From positions 18,220 to 82,219 of the forward strand of contig JAZQMQ010000007.1 of the NCBI GenBank assembly GCA_045543555.1: a DNA stretch of 64,000 nucleotides, given 5' to 3'. This DNA is from Colimorpha_A sp045543555. GTDB lineage: Bacteria; Bacillota; Clostridia; Oscillospirales; CAG-272. Below, in pieces: positions 53,833 to 61,767 of this stretch (position 1 is its first letter; every line of letters starts with the position of its first letter). The notes below the pieces were generated by a model. The model had not been told where the DNA came from. It worked only from the letters and a program-made list of their open reading frames with translations, and did no database searches. The translations under genes and the position numbers were made by a program.

Positions 53833-55371
53833 ATGAGCTATCTCATACTATTCCTTTGCGGTGTTCTCACAGCACTTCCCTACGTATTTGAATACACTTT
53901 CTTCCTACCGTATTTCACGATAGCTCCGCTATTCATCATTGCGGCAACGAAAAAGTCGCCTTATCGACACGGGCTATGCTTTTCCATGGGATACTATCTT
54001 GTTGTATTCCATTGGTTTTTGTATCTTTACCCGCTCGATTTTGCAGGTATAAACCGTAGCGGAAGCATTGCCGTTATTGCCGTTGCGTGGTTCGGGCTTT
54101 CTTTCCTGCAGGCAATAGGTACGGCGGTCATACCCGTCATTTACAGATATATAACAAAATCAAACCACAGAATTTTCGCACCATTTGCCGCGGCAAGCTT
54201 ATGGTGTGTTTGCGAATGGGCACAAAACCTCTTTTGGTTTGGAGTTCCGTGGGCAAGAATCGCGGTAACTCAGCACAAGATACTTCCGATAGTTCAAAGC
54301 GCATCGATTTTCGGTGCTCTCGGCGTCGGATTCATGATCGCGTTTATAAGCGGCACCTTGGCAAATGCATATCTTAAGTACAAAAGCGGAAATCGGATCA
54401 GATACGACGTTATAGTTTGTGTTGCTGTTTTTGTATGTAATTTCATCTTCGGAATTATTTATATGTATATTCCTTTGGATAGTAAAAACAGTATTACGGC
54501 AACCGCTGTTCAAGGGAACATCATGTCGTCAGACAAATGGGCAGACGACTCTGTCGGAACGTCGCTTGAGACTTACGCAGCCCTGACCGAAGAAGCGGTT
54601 AAAACGAAAGGTTCGTCACTTGTAGTATGGCCCGAAACGGTGCTGATCTGCGATTTGAACGATTATCCGTCGCTTATCGAAGAAATAGGAGAGCTATCTG
54701 AGAAGCTTGACTGCTATATCGCGCTCGGATCATTCTGCAATGAAGGTAAAAACGAGTACAATTCGGTCTATTTATTTGCCCCGGACGGCAGTTTAAATGA
54801 AACGATATATAACAAACGCCGTCTTGTTCCATTCGGAGAATTTCTGCCAATGGCGGACCTTCTGTACAAGCTCGTCCCTCCCCTTAAGGACATCAATATG
54901 CTTGAAGATCCCTTAACTGCAGGACAGTCCTCCAAAATATTTAAAACAGATATAGGCAACATCGGAGCGCTGATATGCTTCGACTCCATATACGAATATC
55001 TGACTACCGATTCGGTAAGGGCGGGAGCCGAGATGATCGTACTGTCCACCAACGATTCATGGTATAAGGACTCTGCCGCAGTCCGTCAGCACAACGGTCA
55101 CGCGGTCCTTCGCTCGATCGAAAGCGGCAGATACACAGTAAGAGCCGCAAATACAGGAATTTCAACAATAATTACGGATAAGGGCAGAATAATAGCCGAG
55201 CTTGATCCTTTAACGACAGGTCATATAAGCGCAAAGGTCAATTTCAGCTCGTCCGATACTGTTTATACCGTAACGGGTAACCTGATTGTCTTCCTTTCCG
55301 TAATTTACGTGGTATATTTAACGATATTTACGGTCGTAAAATATCATAAAATCAAAAAAATTGTTGCATAA
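53833..55371 (+). CDS. lnt: Apolipoprotein N-acyltransferase (Lnt)
   Basis: A 512-aa membrane enzyme with six to seven N-terminal helices and a nitrilase-like domain on the outer face (about 220-475). The triad is intact: Glu268 (VVWPETVL), Lys328 (YNKRRLVPFGEFLP), Cys382 (IGALICFDS); the equivalent E. coli residues are Glu267, Lys335 and Cys387. It adds a third acyl chain to the N-terminal cysteine of lipoproteins. Lnt is a hallmark of diderm and high-GC Gram-positive bacteria and is not usual in Bacillota, though homologues exist in some. A following membrane helix ends the protein. Confidence 0.9.
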   Translation: MSYLILFLCGVLTALPYVFEYTFFLPYFTIAPLFIIAATKKSPYRHGLCFSMGYYLVVFHWFLYLYPLDFAGINRSGSIAVIAVAWFGLSFLQAIGTAVIPVIYRYITKSNHRIFAPFAAASLWCVCEWAQNLFWFGVPWARIAVTQHKILPIVQSASIFGALGVGFMIAFISGTLANAYLKYKSGNRIRYDVIVCVAVFVCNFIFGIIYMYIPLDSKNSITATAVQGNIMSSDKWADDSVGTSLETYAALTEEAVKTKGSSLVVWPETVLICDLNDYPSLIEEIGELSEKLDCYIALGSFCNEGKNEYNSVYLFAPDGSLNETIYNKRRLVPFGEFLPMADLLYKLVPPLKDINMLEDPLTAGQSSKIFKTDIGNIGALICFDSIYEYLTTDSVRAGAEMIVLSTNDSWYKDSAAVRQHNGHAVLRSIESGRYTVRAANTGISTIITDKGRIIAELDPLTTGHISAKVNFSSSDTVYTVTGNLIVFLSVIYVVYLTIFTVVKYHKIKKIVA

Positions 55372-55392
55372 CAGAAAAATATGAGTTATAAT
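55364..55392 (+). promoter_or_regulatory. Promoter of the HdeD-like gene
   Basis: TTGCAT (55364-55369, in the end of lnt), 17-base spacer, TATAAT (55387-55392). Confidence 0.6.
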
Positions 55393-55420
55393 AGTCAAAA
55401 ATAGCTTGGAGGAATAAAAA

Positions 55421-56020
55421 ATGAAAGCTTTATTTAAAAATTTCGGCAGCATACTTATCAGCATTATCGAAATAATAGTAGGTATTCTCCTTTTGGTCAA
55501 CCCCACAACGTTCATTTCCTACATAGTACTCATTGCAGGTGTATTTTTGGTACTCTCCGGTCTTATATCCGCCGTAAAGTACTTTTTAACTCCCATTGAT
55601 AAAGCAGAAGACGGTCAGGATCTTTTCAAAGCACTCGTTTCCCTTTCCATCGGTGGATTTCTTATGGCAAAAAACACACTGTTCGTTTCCGCAGAAGCAA
55701 AGACTATAATTTCTTATATTTTCGGTGCGGCAATCCTTATCGTTGGATTCACTAAGGTTCAAAACACTTTTGATAAGATCAGAAGAAGACAGTTCTTCAT
55801 CGTTTCACTCGTTTCCGCAGCTATAACGATTGCATGTGCCGTCATTATCCTGACTCACGTTATCGCACTTGATATCATCTGGATCTTCGCAGGAATCACT
55901 CTCATAGTTGAGGCCCTCGTTGATATGGCAGATATAATCACAGGCGCTGTCGTATCCAAAAAGAAGGCAAAGAAGGACGAGCCTATCGAGGTAAAAGCCG
56001 AAGAAACAACGGCTGAATGA
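55421..56020 (+). CDS. HdeD/DUF308-type membrane protein
   Basis: A 199-aa protein with six membrane helices in pairs, consistent with the DUF308 repeat of HdeD-like proteins (GSILISIIEIIVGILLLVNP, residues about 9-28, and repeats of short glycine-containing helices). HdeD of E. coli is linked to acid resistance, but the family's general role is unknown. The C-terminal tail is charged (KKKAKKDE). GGAGG precedes the ATG. Its terminator is shared with the truncated sigma-G gene. Confidence 0.8.
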   Translation: MKALFKNFGSILISIIEIIVGILLLVNPTTFISYIVLIAGVFLVLSGLISAVKYFLTPIDKAEDGQDLFKALVSLSIGGFLMAKNTLFVSAEAKTIISYIFGAAILIVGFTKVQNTFDKIRRRQFFIVSLVSAAITIACAVIILTHVIALDIIWIFAGITLIVEALVDMADIITGAVVSKKKAKKDEPIEVKAEETTAE

Positions 56021-56031
56021 TATTAAAGCAC

Positions 56032-56061
56032 AAAAGCTCCCGAATCATCGGGAGCTTTTTT
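56032..56061. terminator. Bidirectional terminator
   Basis: AAAAGCTCCCGA/TCGGGAGCTTTT stem (56032-56043 with 56048-56059) between convergent genes. Confidence 0.88.
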
Positions 56062-56063
56062 CT

Positions 56064-56363
56064 CTATGGAACATTCATCGGCACGGCATAGGTGGAAAAT
56101 TTGACGTCGAGATCGGTATTGAAATTATCTACCGCCTTGATAAGCCCTACGCATCCGACCTGAAAAAGATCGTCGGGATTTTCTTTTCTGTTCGTAAAAC
56201 GCTGAATTATGCTCAGTACAAGCCGCAGATTGCCGTCTATCAGCTCACGCCTAGCTTCCTTGTCGCCGTTCTTGAGTTTTATTAAAAGCTCACGCTTTTC
56301 ATCATCGGTCAAGGTTTTAAGCTTCGAGGTGTTCACCCCGCATATCTCTACTTTGTTGTACAT
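56064..56363 (-). pseudogene. Truncated sporulation sigma factor sigma-G (N-terminal 99 residues)
   Basis: A 99-aa frame starting at the ATG at 56363, with GGAGG five bases upstream; an upstream in-frame ATG is inside the ribosome-binding context and is rejected. The sequence KVEICGVNTSKL at the N-terminus and NLRLVLSIIQRF, DDLFQVGCVGL and KFSTYAVPM identify sigma-G (about 260 aa when whole). After AVPM the next residues are NVP and stop, where sigma-G continues IIGEIRR. Regions 3 and 4 are absent, so it cannot recognise a -35 box; it could only bind core RNA polymerase. The downstream terminator follows at once, so the remainder is missing here. A decayed gene or a split gene rejoined elsewhere are both possible. 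Confidence 0.88.
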
Positions 56364-56433
56364 TTCATCCTCCAAAAAGGTTATATACAAAGTATTGACT
56401 TCTGCCGCTTTTTCTTATGCATCCAAAAAATGT

Positions 56434-56462
56434 AAACGCATCACAAAGAGTGATGCGTTTAT
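56434..56462 (-). terminator. Terminator of the ECF sigma operon
   Basis: AAACGCATCA/TGATGCGTTT stem (56434-56443 with 56451-56460), T-rich after it on the minus strand. Confidence 0.82.
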
Positions 56463-56468
56463 AATTTA

Positions 56469-57962
56469 TCATAATTTTTGAAAAGATACAGCTTCAAGTG
56501 TATCGTATTTGTCGACAATTTTTCCGTTGCTGTCTAAAACATATCTGTATATAACGGCCTTTCCGGAAAATGAAAACGAACTTGTATAAGGCGAATAAAC
56601 AACCGATGTAATTTTTTGTACCTCCCAGACCAACTTGCCCTCCGATGTAAATGAAAATTCACCCGAAAATGCACCCTTCACGCAATAATATTGTTCAGGA
56701 ATCCCGCTTTCGGGGTCAAAAACAAGTATAAACGAAGTATAGAAATCCTTAAATAGTTTGAGGAGCTTATCATCACTTCCATACTTGAGAGGTTCACCAT
56801 TCTTATCTTTGAAAGTATTTGAGGCATATCCGTAAATACCGTTTGGATTTATCTCATTTGCAGAAAGATAAATTTTACCATTATAAAGCACTATATCTGT
56901 ATATTTATAACCGTCGAACTCATATGATTTTACATACTGCCTGTTGTTGTCAAGAAAAATGAATTGATCTGAAAACAACACTACTTTACCATCGATATAT
57001 TTGCTTGTACTTGCCATAATGATATAGCCGTGCTCATACTGCAAAGCGTCCAATACCGCACTTGCCTCAAACGTTGTTTCATCCAGTAATTCGCCATCGC
57101 TTGAAACAAGCATTGTCGATATAGCATTTCTTAGTCTGACAAACAGCACAAAGCTTCCATCATCGTTCTCAATAGCCAAATCACAACTTGAATATCGATC
57201 TTGTTCTATATCATCAAAGCGTATATCCCATACGTATTCTCCTTGATTGTTAATAAACGCCACCCAATGGCTTCCTTGAGTAGTCGAATAATCGACATCA
57301 CGCCCTTTGACGATCACACCGCTTTGAGTTATGGAATATCTTGACGTTACTTTAAATTTACTGAATTCTATAGAAAAAACTTTCTCTCCGTCAACAAATT
57401 TTTCTACCGTGCTGTGAGTGAAGGGATCAACTTTTCCCGTATCTTGATTATATAAATTATCCGTAAACAGCGAGTAGCTGACGTCTTTTCCTATATCACC
57501 CTTAATGTACTTTGCGGAAAGAAACTCTTCCCACAGCTCCTCAAGCTTCTCGGGATTGATCTCACCTTCCTTTAATTCCAATCCCTCAACCTTGTATTCA
57601 TCAACCCGTTCGAGTATCAGCTCTGCTGTTTTATCATAGGAAAAGGACTTGGATTTGATATCCTTGTACACCTTTTTTATCTGAGATCTCGTAAGCTCAT
57701 CATAAACAAATCCGTTTTCTTTTAAAAACTCTATAGCCTCGTTATATTCCCTTTTTTCCTCTGCATATACCACTCCGCTTACTGTTAGCGCAACAATTAA
57801 TATTAAGGATAATGCGCATGCGATCAGCCTTCTGAATCTTATGCTTTTTCTAATAACCGAAAGATACTCTTGTTTTGTGTTTTCAAAAGACATTCCATCA
57901 AGAAGTACGGCGAGTTCTTCTTCGCTGATTTCCGAAAGATGATCGAATATTTTTCTTTTCAT
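56469..57962 (-). CDS. Membrane protein partner of the ECF sigma factor (putative anti-sigma factor)
   Basis: A 497-aa protein: cytoplasmic N-terminal region (about 1-45) rich in helices, one membrane helix (about 47-69, RLIACALSLILIVALTVSGV), then a ~420-residue extracellular domain with repeated Trp/Tyr/Asp/Gly-containing strands (SHWVAFINNQGEYVWDIRFD, LYNGKIYLSANEIN) suggestive of a beta-propeller. Its ATG overlaps the sigma stop by four bases, as for sigma/anti-sigma pairs. The N-terminus probably holds the sigma factor until the outer domain senses a signal. No known anti-sigma motif (e.g. HxxxCxxC) is seen. Confidence 0.7.
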   Translation of the reverse strand: MKRKIFDHLSEISEEELAVLLDGMSFENTKQEYLSVIRKSIRFRRLIACALSLILIVALTVSGVVYAEEKREYNEAIEFLKENGFVYDELTRSQIKKVYKDIKSKSFSYDKTAELILERVDEYKVEGLELKEGEINPEKLEELWEEFLSAKYIKGDIGKDVSYSLFTDNLYNQDTGKVDPFTHSTVEKFVDGEKVFSIEFSKFKVTSRYSITQSGVIVKGRDVDYSTTQGSHWVAFINNQGEYVWDIRFDDIEQDRYSSCDLAIENDDGSFVLFVRLRNAISTMLVSSDGELLDETTFEASAVLDALQYEHGYIIMASTSKYIDGKVVLFSDQFIFLDNNRQYVKSYEFDGYKYTDIVLYNGKIYLSANEINPNGIYGYASNTFKDKNGEPLKYGSDDKLLKLFKDFYTSFILVFDPESGIPEQYYCVKGAFSGEFSFTSEGKLVWEVQKITSVVYSPYTSSFSFSGKAVIYRYVLDSNGKIVDKYDTLEAVSFQKL

Positions 57963-58504
57963 TTGCTACCTCCCAAGCGTTTTTTTAGTTTTTTTAGTGC
58001 ACGATGGCATCTGACGTCAACCGCACCTGCTGACATCGAAAGCTTTTCTGCTATGACCTTGGACGAAAGGCAAAAATAATATTTATATACAATAATTTCT
58101 CTGTCGGGATATCCGAGTGCGGCAATTTCATCAACCAACCTTCTTCTATCCTCCGCCTCTATTACTTCATCATCGGGTAGTGAGGTATTCATCGAAGACA
58201 AGCTCTCGTCAATAGACAATACTTCTGATTGCGAGGACAACACTCTATATGTGCTGATAGATTTATTCCTTGCAATCGCACACAAATATGCCTTTATACC
58301 CACGCGCTCGTCAACCTTATCAATGCTTAACACAAAATCCATAAAAACGCTGTTCACACATTCTTCAACGTCGGACGGAGAGGCAATACGGCCAAGCTTT
58401 GCTTCAACAATATATTTTACGAGTTTATGATATTGAGCGAACAAAAGTTCCGCGCCTTCATTCTTTGAAGCTTTTATGATTTTAAGTATCTCGGAATCGT
58501 TCAT
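57959..58504 (-). CDS. ECF-type RNA polymerase sigma factor
   Basis: A 181-aa sigma-70 family protein with only regions 2 and 4. Region 2: LVKYIVEAKLGRIASPSDVEECVNSVF...FVLSIDKVDERVGIKAYLCAIARN (about 26-88); region 4: PDREIIVYKYYFCLSSKVIAEKLSMSAGAVDVRCHRALKKL (about 133-173) with the helix-turn-helix. It redirects RNA polymerase to a regulon not seen here. GGAGG precedes the ATG, and the membrane protein gene overlaps its end by four bases. Confidence 0.9.
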   Translation of the reverse strand: MNDSEILKIIKASKNEGAELLFAQYHKLVKYIVEAKLGRIASPSDVEECVNSVFMDFVLSIDKVDERVGIKAYLCAIARNKSISTYRVLSSQSEVLSIDESLSSMNTSLPDDEVIEAEDRRRLVDEIAALGYPDREIIVYKYYFCLSSKVIAEKLSMSAGAVDVRCHRALKKLKKRLGGSK

Positions 58505-58566
58505 TTTTGCCTCCTTTCAAAGTATTCACCCTACTATTCGCTGAAAAAATAAAAATCTTACAAAAA

Positions 58567-58592
58567 TTGCCGTACTTTTTTGTACGGCAATA
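58567..58592 (-). terminator. Terminator of the ACT-DUF711 operon
   Basis: TTGCCGTAC/GTACGGCAA stem (58567-58575 with 58582-58590), followed on the minus strand by TTTTTG. It lies between this operon's end and the ECF sigma gene. Confidence 0.88.
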
Positions 58593-58597
58593 AATTA

Positions 58598-59956
58598 TCA
58601 GTTTTTAAGACTATGTATAGGCGCAGGGATTCTTCCGCCGCGGGCGATAAATTTCTGACAGGAGTAAGGGTTAACGTTTATTATGGGAGCGTAGCCGAGG
58701 AGTCCGCCGAAGCTGACAGTCTCACCAACGCCCTTGCCCTCAACGGGGATAATTCTTACCGCTGTCGTCTTGGTGTTTGCAACACCTATTGAAATTTCAT
58801 CGGCAATTATACCGCTTATGGTTTCTGCGGTGGTGTCTCCGGATACTGCGATCATATCAAGTCCTACGGAGCAAACTGCTGTCATTGCCTCGAGCTTTTC
58901 GATGGTAAGAGCACCTTTGGCAACAGCTTCTATCATTCCCGCGTCCTCGGATACGGGAATAAATGCACCGCTTAAGCCACCGACGAAGCTGGACGCCATT
59001 ACTCCGCCCTTCTTTACTGCATCGTTTAAGAGTGCAAGCGCGGCTGTTGTGCCGGGAGCGCCTACGCTCTCAAGTCCCATACCCTCAAGGATATGAGCAA
59101 CAGAGTCGCCGATAGCAGGAGTGGGCGCAAGGGAGAGGTCAACTATACCGAATGGTACTCCAAGACGGCTTGATGCTTCACAGGCAACGAGCTGACCCAT
59201 TCTTGTAATCTTGAATGCGGTCTTCTTGATAAGGTCTGCAAGCTCATTAAATGTGCAATCACCGGCTCTTTGAATTGCGCTTGACACAACTCCGGGACCC
59301 GAAACGCCTACGTTTATTACGGTCTCCGGCTCGCCTACACCGTGGAATGCACCTGCCATAAAGGGATTATCCTCGGGAGCGTTTGCAAATACAACGAGCT
59401 TTGCACATCCAATGGATTCGCGGTCTGCAGTAAGAGATGCCGCCTTTTTGATTACGTGACCCATTCTCGCAACGGCATCCATATTGATGCCCGCCTTGGT
59501 GGACGCCACGTTGACCGATGAACAAACTCTTTCGGTATCCGCAAGAGCATATGGGATAACGTCGATGAGCGTATCCGCGCCCTTGGTCATTCCCTTCTGA
59601 ACAAGCGCGGAATAACCGCCTATGAAGTTAACTCCAAGGTCAGCTGCCGCACGGTCGAGAGTGCGCGCAAGCTTATAGTAGCCGTCACTTGAAACGTTAC
59701 CCGCCACAAGTGATATGGGGGTAATAGATATACGCTTGTTTATGATCGGTATACCATACTGCTTCTCGATGTCGCAAGCTGTGGGAACGAGATTAGCTGC
59801 GGTCCTTGTGATCTTATCGTAGATCTTATCGCAAAGCACGTTTTCGTCATCGCTTACACAATCGTAGAGGGATATACCCATAGTTACTGTTCTTATATCC
59901 AGATTTTCCTCTCGGATCATATTGATCGTTTCGAGGATATTGCTCATATCCAACAT
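58598..59956 (-). CDS. DUF711/UPF0210 (PFL-family) protein
   Basis: A 452-aa protein of the UPF0210/DUF711 family, with the typical N-terminus MLDMSNILETINMIREENLDIRTVTMGISL, NFIGGYSALVQKGMT, GCAKLVVFANAPEDNPFMAGAFHG and a glycine-rich C-terminus. The family is structurally related to pyruvate-formate-lyase-like/alpha-beta barrel folds but has no established activity. It follows the ACT-domain gene by nine bases; this two-gene pair is conserved in many Bacillota and archaea and probably works together. GAGG precedes the ATG. Confidence 0.88.
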   Translation of the reverse strand: MLDMSNILETINMIREENLDIRTVTMGISLYDCVSDDENVLCDKIYDKITRTAANLVPTACDIEKQYGIPIINKRISITPISLVAGNVSSDGYYKLARTLDRAAADLGVNFIGGYSALVQKGMTKGADTLIDVIPYALADTERVCSSVNVASTKAGINMDAVARMGHVIKKAASLTADRESIGCAKLVVFANAPEDNPFMAGAFHGVGEPETVINVGVSGPGVVSSAIQRAGDCTFNELADLIKKTAFKITRMGQLVACEASSRLGVPFGIVDLSLAPTPAIGDSVAHILEGMGLESVGAPGTTAALALLNDAVKKGGVMASSFVGGLSGAFIPVSEDAGMIEAVAKGALTIEKLEAMTAVCSVGLDMIAVSGDTTAETISGIIADEISIGVANTKTTAVRIIPVEGKGVGETVSFGGLLGYAPIINVNPYSCQKFIARGGRIPAPIHSLKN

Positions 59957-59965
59957 GACTTTACC

Positions 59966-60235
59966 TCAAATCTTGTGCATTGAATTGAAGATATCCTCGT
60001 GCATAGTATGTATTACGAGTCCCTCATTTTTGCCGAGTTCTTCCATTATGTCAACAAAATCACTGAACGGAATGGATGTTTTCTCGATTTCTACTATCAT
60101 TATCATTGCAAAGTATTCGCTGAGAACAGACTGAGATATATCAACTATATTCACGCTGTATTCGGCACACTTGTTGCTTACCTTTGCAATTATGCCCATG
60201 CTGTCTTTACCTGTTACAGAAATTACTGCTTTCAT
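59966..60235 (-). CDS. ACT-domain protein (UPF0237)
   Basis: An 89-aa single ACT domain (KAVISVTGKDSMGIIAKVSN, SVNIVDISQSVLSEYFAM). ACT domains bind amino acids and regulate enzymes; as a partner of the DUF711 protein it may be its ligand-sensing subunit. GGAGG precedes the ATG, and the promoter at 60266-60294 is upstream. Confidence 0.92.
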   Translation of the reverse strand: MKAVISVTGKDSMGIIAKVSNKCAEYSVNIVDISQSVLSEYFAMIMIVEIEKTSIPFSDFVDIMEELGKNEGLVIHTMHEDIFNSMHKI

Positions 60236-60265
60236 TTTATTCCTCCGGATTTATACATATATTAT

Positions 60266-60294
60266 ATTATAACTCAAATACTCAGAAAAATCAA
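60266..60294 (-). promoter_or_regulatory. Promoter of the ACT-DUF711 operon
   Basis: Minus strand: TTGATT (60294-60289), 17-base spacer, TATAAT (60271-60266). Confidence 0.8.
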
Positions 60295-60305
60295 TAGTGA
60301 CAACA

Positions 60306-60339
60306 CAAAAAATGCATCACAAAATTATTGATGCATTTT
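60306..60339 (-). terminator. Terminator of the SpoU-type gene
   Basis: AAAATGCATCA/TGATGCATTTT stem (60309-60319 with 60329-60339) followed by T residues on the minus strand. Confidence 0.85.
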
Positions 60340-60344
60340 ATTTG

Positions 60345-61133
60345 TTATTTTATTTGTAACGACTGTCTTAATACCTCAAAGCCGACAACCGTCGCCGCCG
60401 ATGCAGCAGAAAGGGATGCACCGAATGCTCTGCCGTAATCTATACGAACTATACTGTCGGAAAGTGAAAGTATGGAACGTGAAATACCTCTTTTTTCTCC
60501 GCCTATAACTGTCAGTATAGGTTTTTTTAAAGGACATTCGTAAAGCGGTACAGAATTTTCAATATCAGCACAAATAATAGAATATCCCCTGCTCTTTAAA
60601 TACCTGACTGCATCATCCTGATTTTCTGAAACCAAAATGTCAATAAACTCAGAGGCTCCAGCAGATGCACGGCAAACAACACCTGCAGCACTCATCCAGT
60701 TTCTCTTACCCAAAATCACTCCGTTGGCTCCTGCGGCGTATAGTGAGCGCAGAGCGTAACCGAAATTATAAGGGTCCTCGACACCGTCGAGCATAACGTA
60801 GAATCCGTTTTCGATTATACTTTCATCGTTTGGAGTAAGAAAGCTCCTGTCTGTACAGAAAGCTATAATGCCTCCGTGGGTATTTCCCACAGAAATATCA
60901 TCTATCGTTTCCCGGTCGGTCAGCTCAACTTCAAAGCCCAACTCTTCTGCTCTGTGACGCAGCCAAGAAAGCTCTTTTTTCTCTTTATCCGCACGTTCTT
61001 TGTCATATAGCACCTTCGTTATTCTTCTGTCATTACGGCATTTTTCATCGGTCATAACGTTAATTAACGCGCGCAGAGAGACGATACCTTCAAATACAGT
61101 GCTATCCGCAAATCGTGAATATTCTTTTTTCAA
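60345..61133 (-). CDS. SpoU/TrmH-family RNA 2'-O-methyltransferase
   Basis: A 262-aa SPOUT methyltransferase that uses S-adenosylmethionine to methylate ribose in rRNA or tRNA. The trefoil-knot motifs are MLDGVEDPYNFGYALRSL (motif 1, about 112-129), LTVIGGEKRGIS (motif 2) and IDYGRAFGASLSAASAATVVGFEVLRQ-like motif 3 near the end, with SLSAASA in place of the usual SLNVSVA. The N-terminal ~90 residues form a substrate-binding part. It starts with TTG at 61133 with AAAGGAGA upstream. The precise target is not known. Confidence 0.87.
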   Translation of the reverse strand: MKKEYSRFADSTVFEGIVSLRALINVMTDEKCRNDRRITKVLYDKERADKEKKELSWLRHRAEELGFEVELTDRETIDDISVGNTHGGIIAFCTDRSFLTPNDESIIENGFYVMLDGVEDPYNFGYALRSLYAAGANGVILGKRNWMSAAGVVCRASAGASEFIDILVSENQDDAVRYLKSRGYSIICADIENSVPLYECPLKKPILTVIGGEKRGISRSILSLSDSIVRIDYGRAFGASLSAASAATVVGFEVLRQSLQIK

Positions 61134-61149
61134 AACTGTCTCTCCTTTA

Positions 61150-61178
61150 TTGACAAAGCAAATTATGTATGTTATAAT
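61150..61178 (+). promoter_or_regulatory. Promoter of the gene at 61211
   Basis: TTGACA (61150-61155), 17-base spacer, TATAAT (61173-61178). It overlaps the 5' leader of the divergent methyltransferase gene. Confidence 0.85.
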
Positions 61179-61210
61179 GTGGCGAAAATTTCTAAAAACA
61201 GGAGTCAGAA

Positions 61211-61765
61211 ATGGACGGCAACGCGCATTATGCAGAACACAGCGTTTTAAGAAAATACGAGGGAAAATATGGACGCATGCATTCTCTTACTATTGCCTTA
61301 TTTATAATCGGGCCACTACTCGTGCTCCTCGGAATGCTCGCGCTCATTGGCGCTGGTGCATTTATTTGGTTCGTGCCCCTTTCCCCAACTGCGCTTCTCA
61401 TTTGTAAGCGAGGAATTTACGACAGATATTTCGGAAGTGAATATACCTATAAACTCTCCGGCGGCACGTTCACTCTGACAAAACATCACGACGGACGGTA
61501 TGTACGCGAGCTTTTAAATTTCACGATTTCTAAAGCCGAGTTCATACTTCCTTACCGCGATAGCTACAAAGAAAAAATCAATTCCACAAAATGTGACAAA
61601 AGGATCGAAGCCGTCACCTCAATGAAGGGCGATGACGTTTATGCCATATTCTTCACAGATGACAAAGGAGTAAAAAACCTCATTTTTATCGATGGAATAT
61701 CAAAGTTCGTAAAGCTGATGAACCTATACAACAAAAATACCGTCGTTGTTCAAACAAAATACTGA
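61211..61765 (+). CDS. Small membrane protein with PH-like soluble domain (hypothetical)
   Basis: A 184-aa protein: hydrophilic N-terminus, two membrane helices (about 26-49 and 50-66) forming a hairpin, then a soluble beta-rich domain (about 72-175; ICKRGIYDRYFGSEYTYKLSGGTFTL) that resembles bacterial PH-like domains by its pattern only. I do not recognise the family. GGAG precedes the ATG. It is a single gene with a near-consensus promoter, and its stop lies two bases before the end of the convergent beta-helix gene. No terminator hairpin is evident between them. Confidence 0.65.
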   Translation: MDGNAHYAEHSVLRKYEGKYGRMHSLTIALFIIGPLLVLLGMLALIGAGAFIWFVPLSPTALLICKRGIYDRYFGSEYTYKLSGGTFTLTKHHDGRYVRELLNFTISKAEFILPYRDSYKEKINSTKCDKRIEAVTSMKGDDVYAIFFTDDKGVKNLIFIDGISKFVKLMNLYNKNTVVVQTKY

Positions 61766-61767
61766 TT

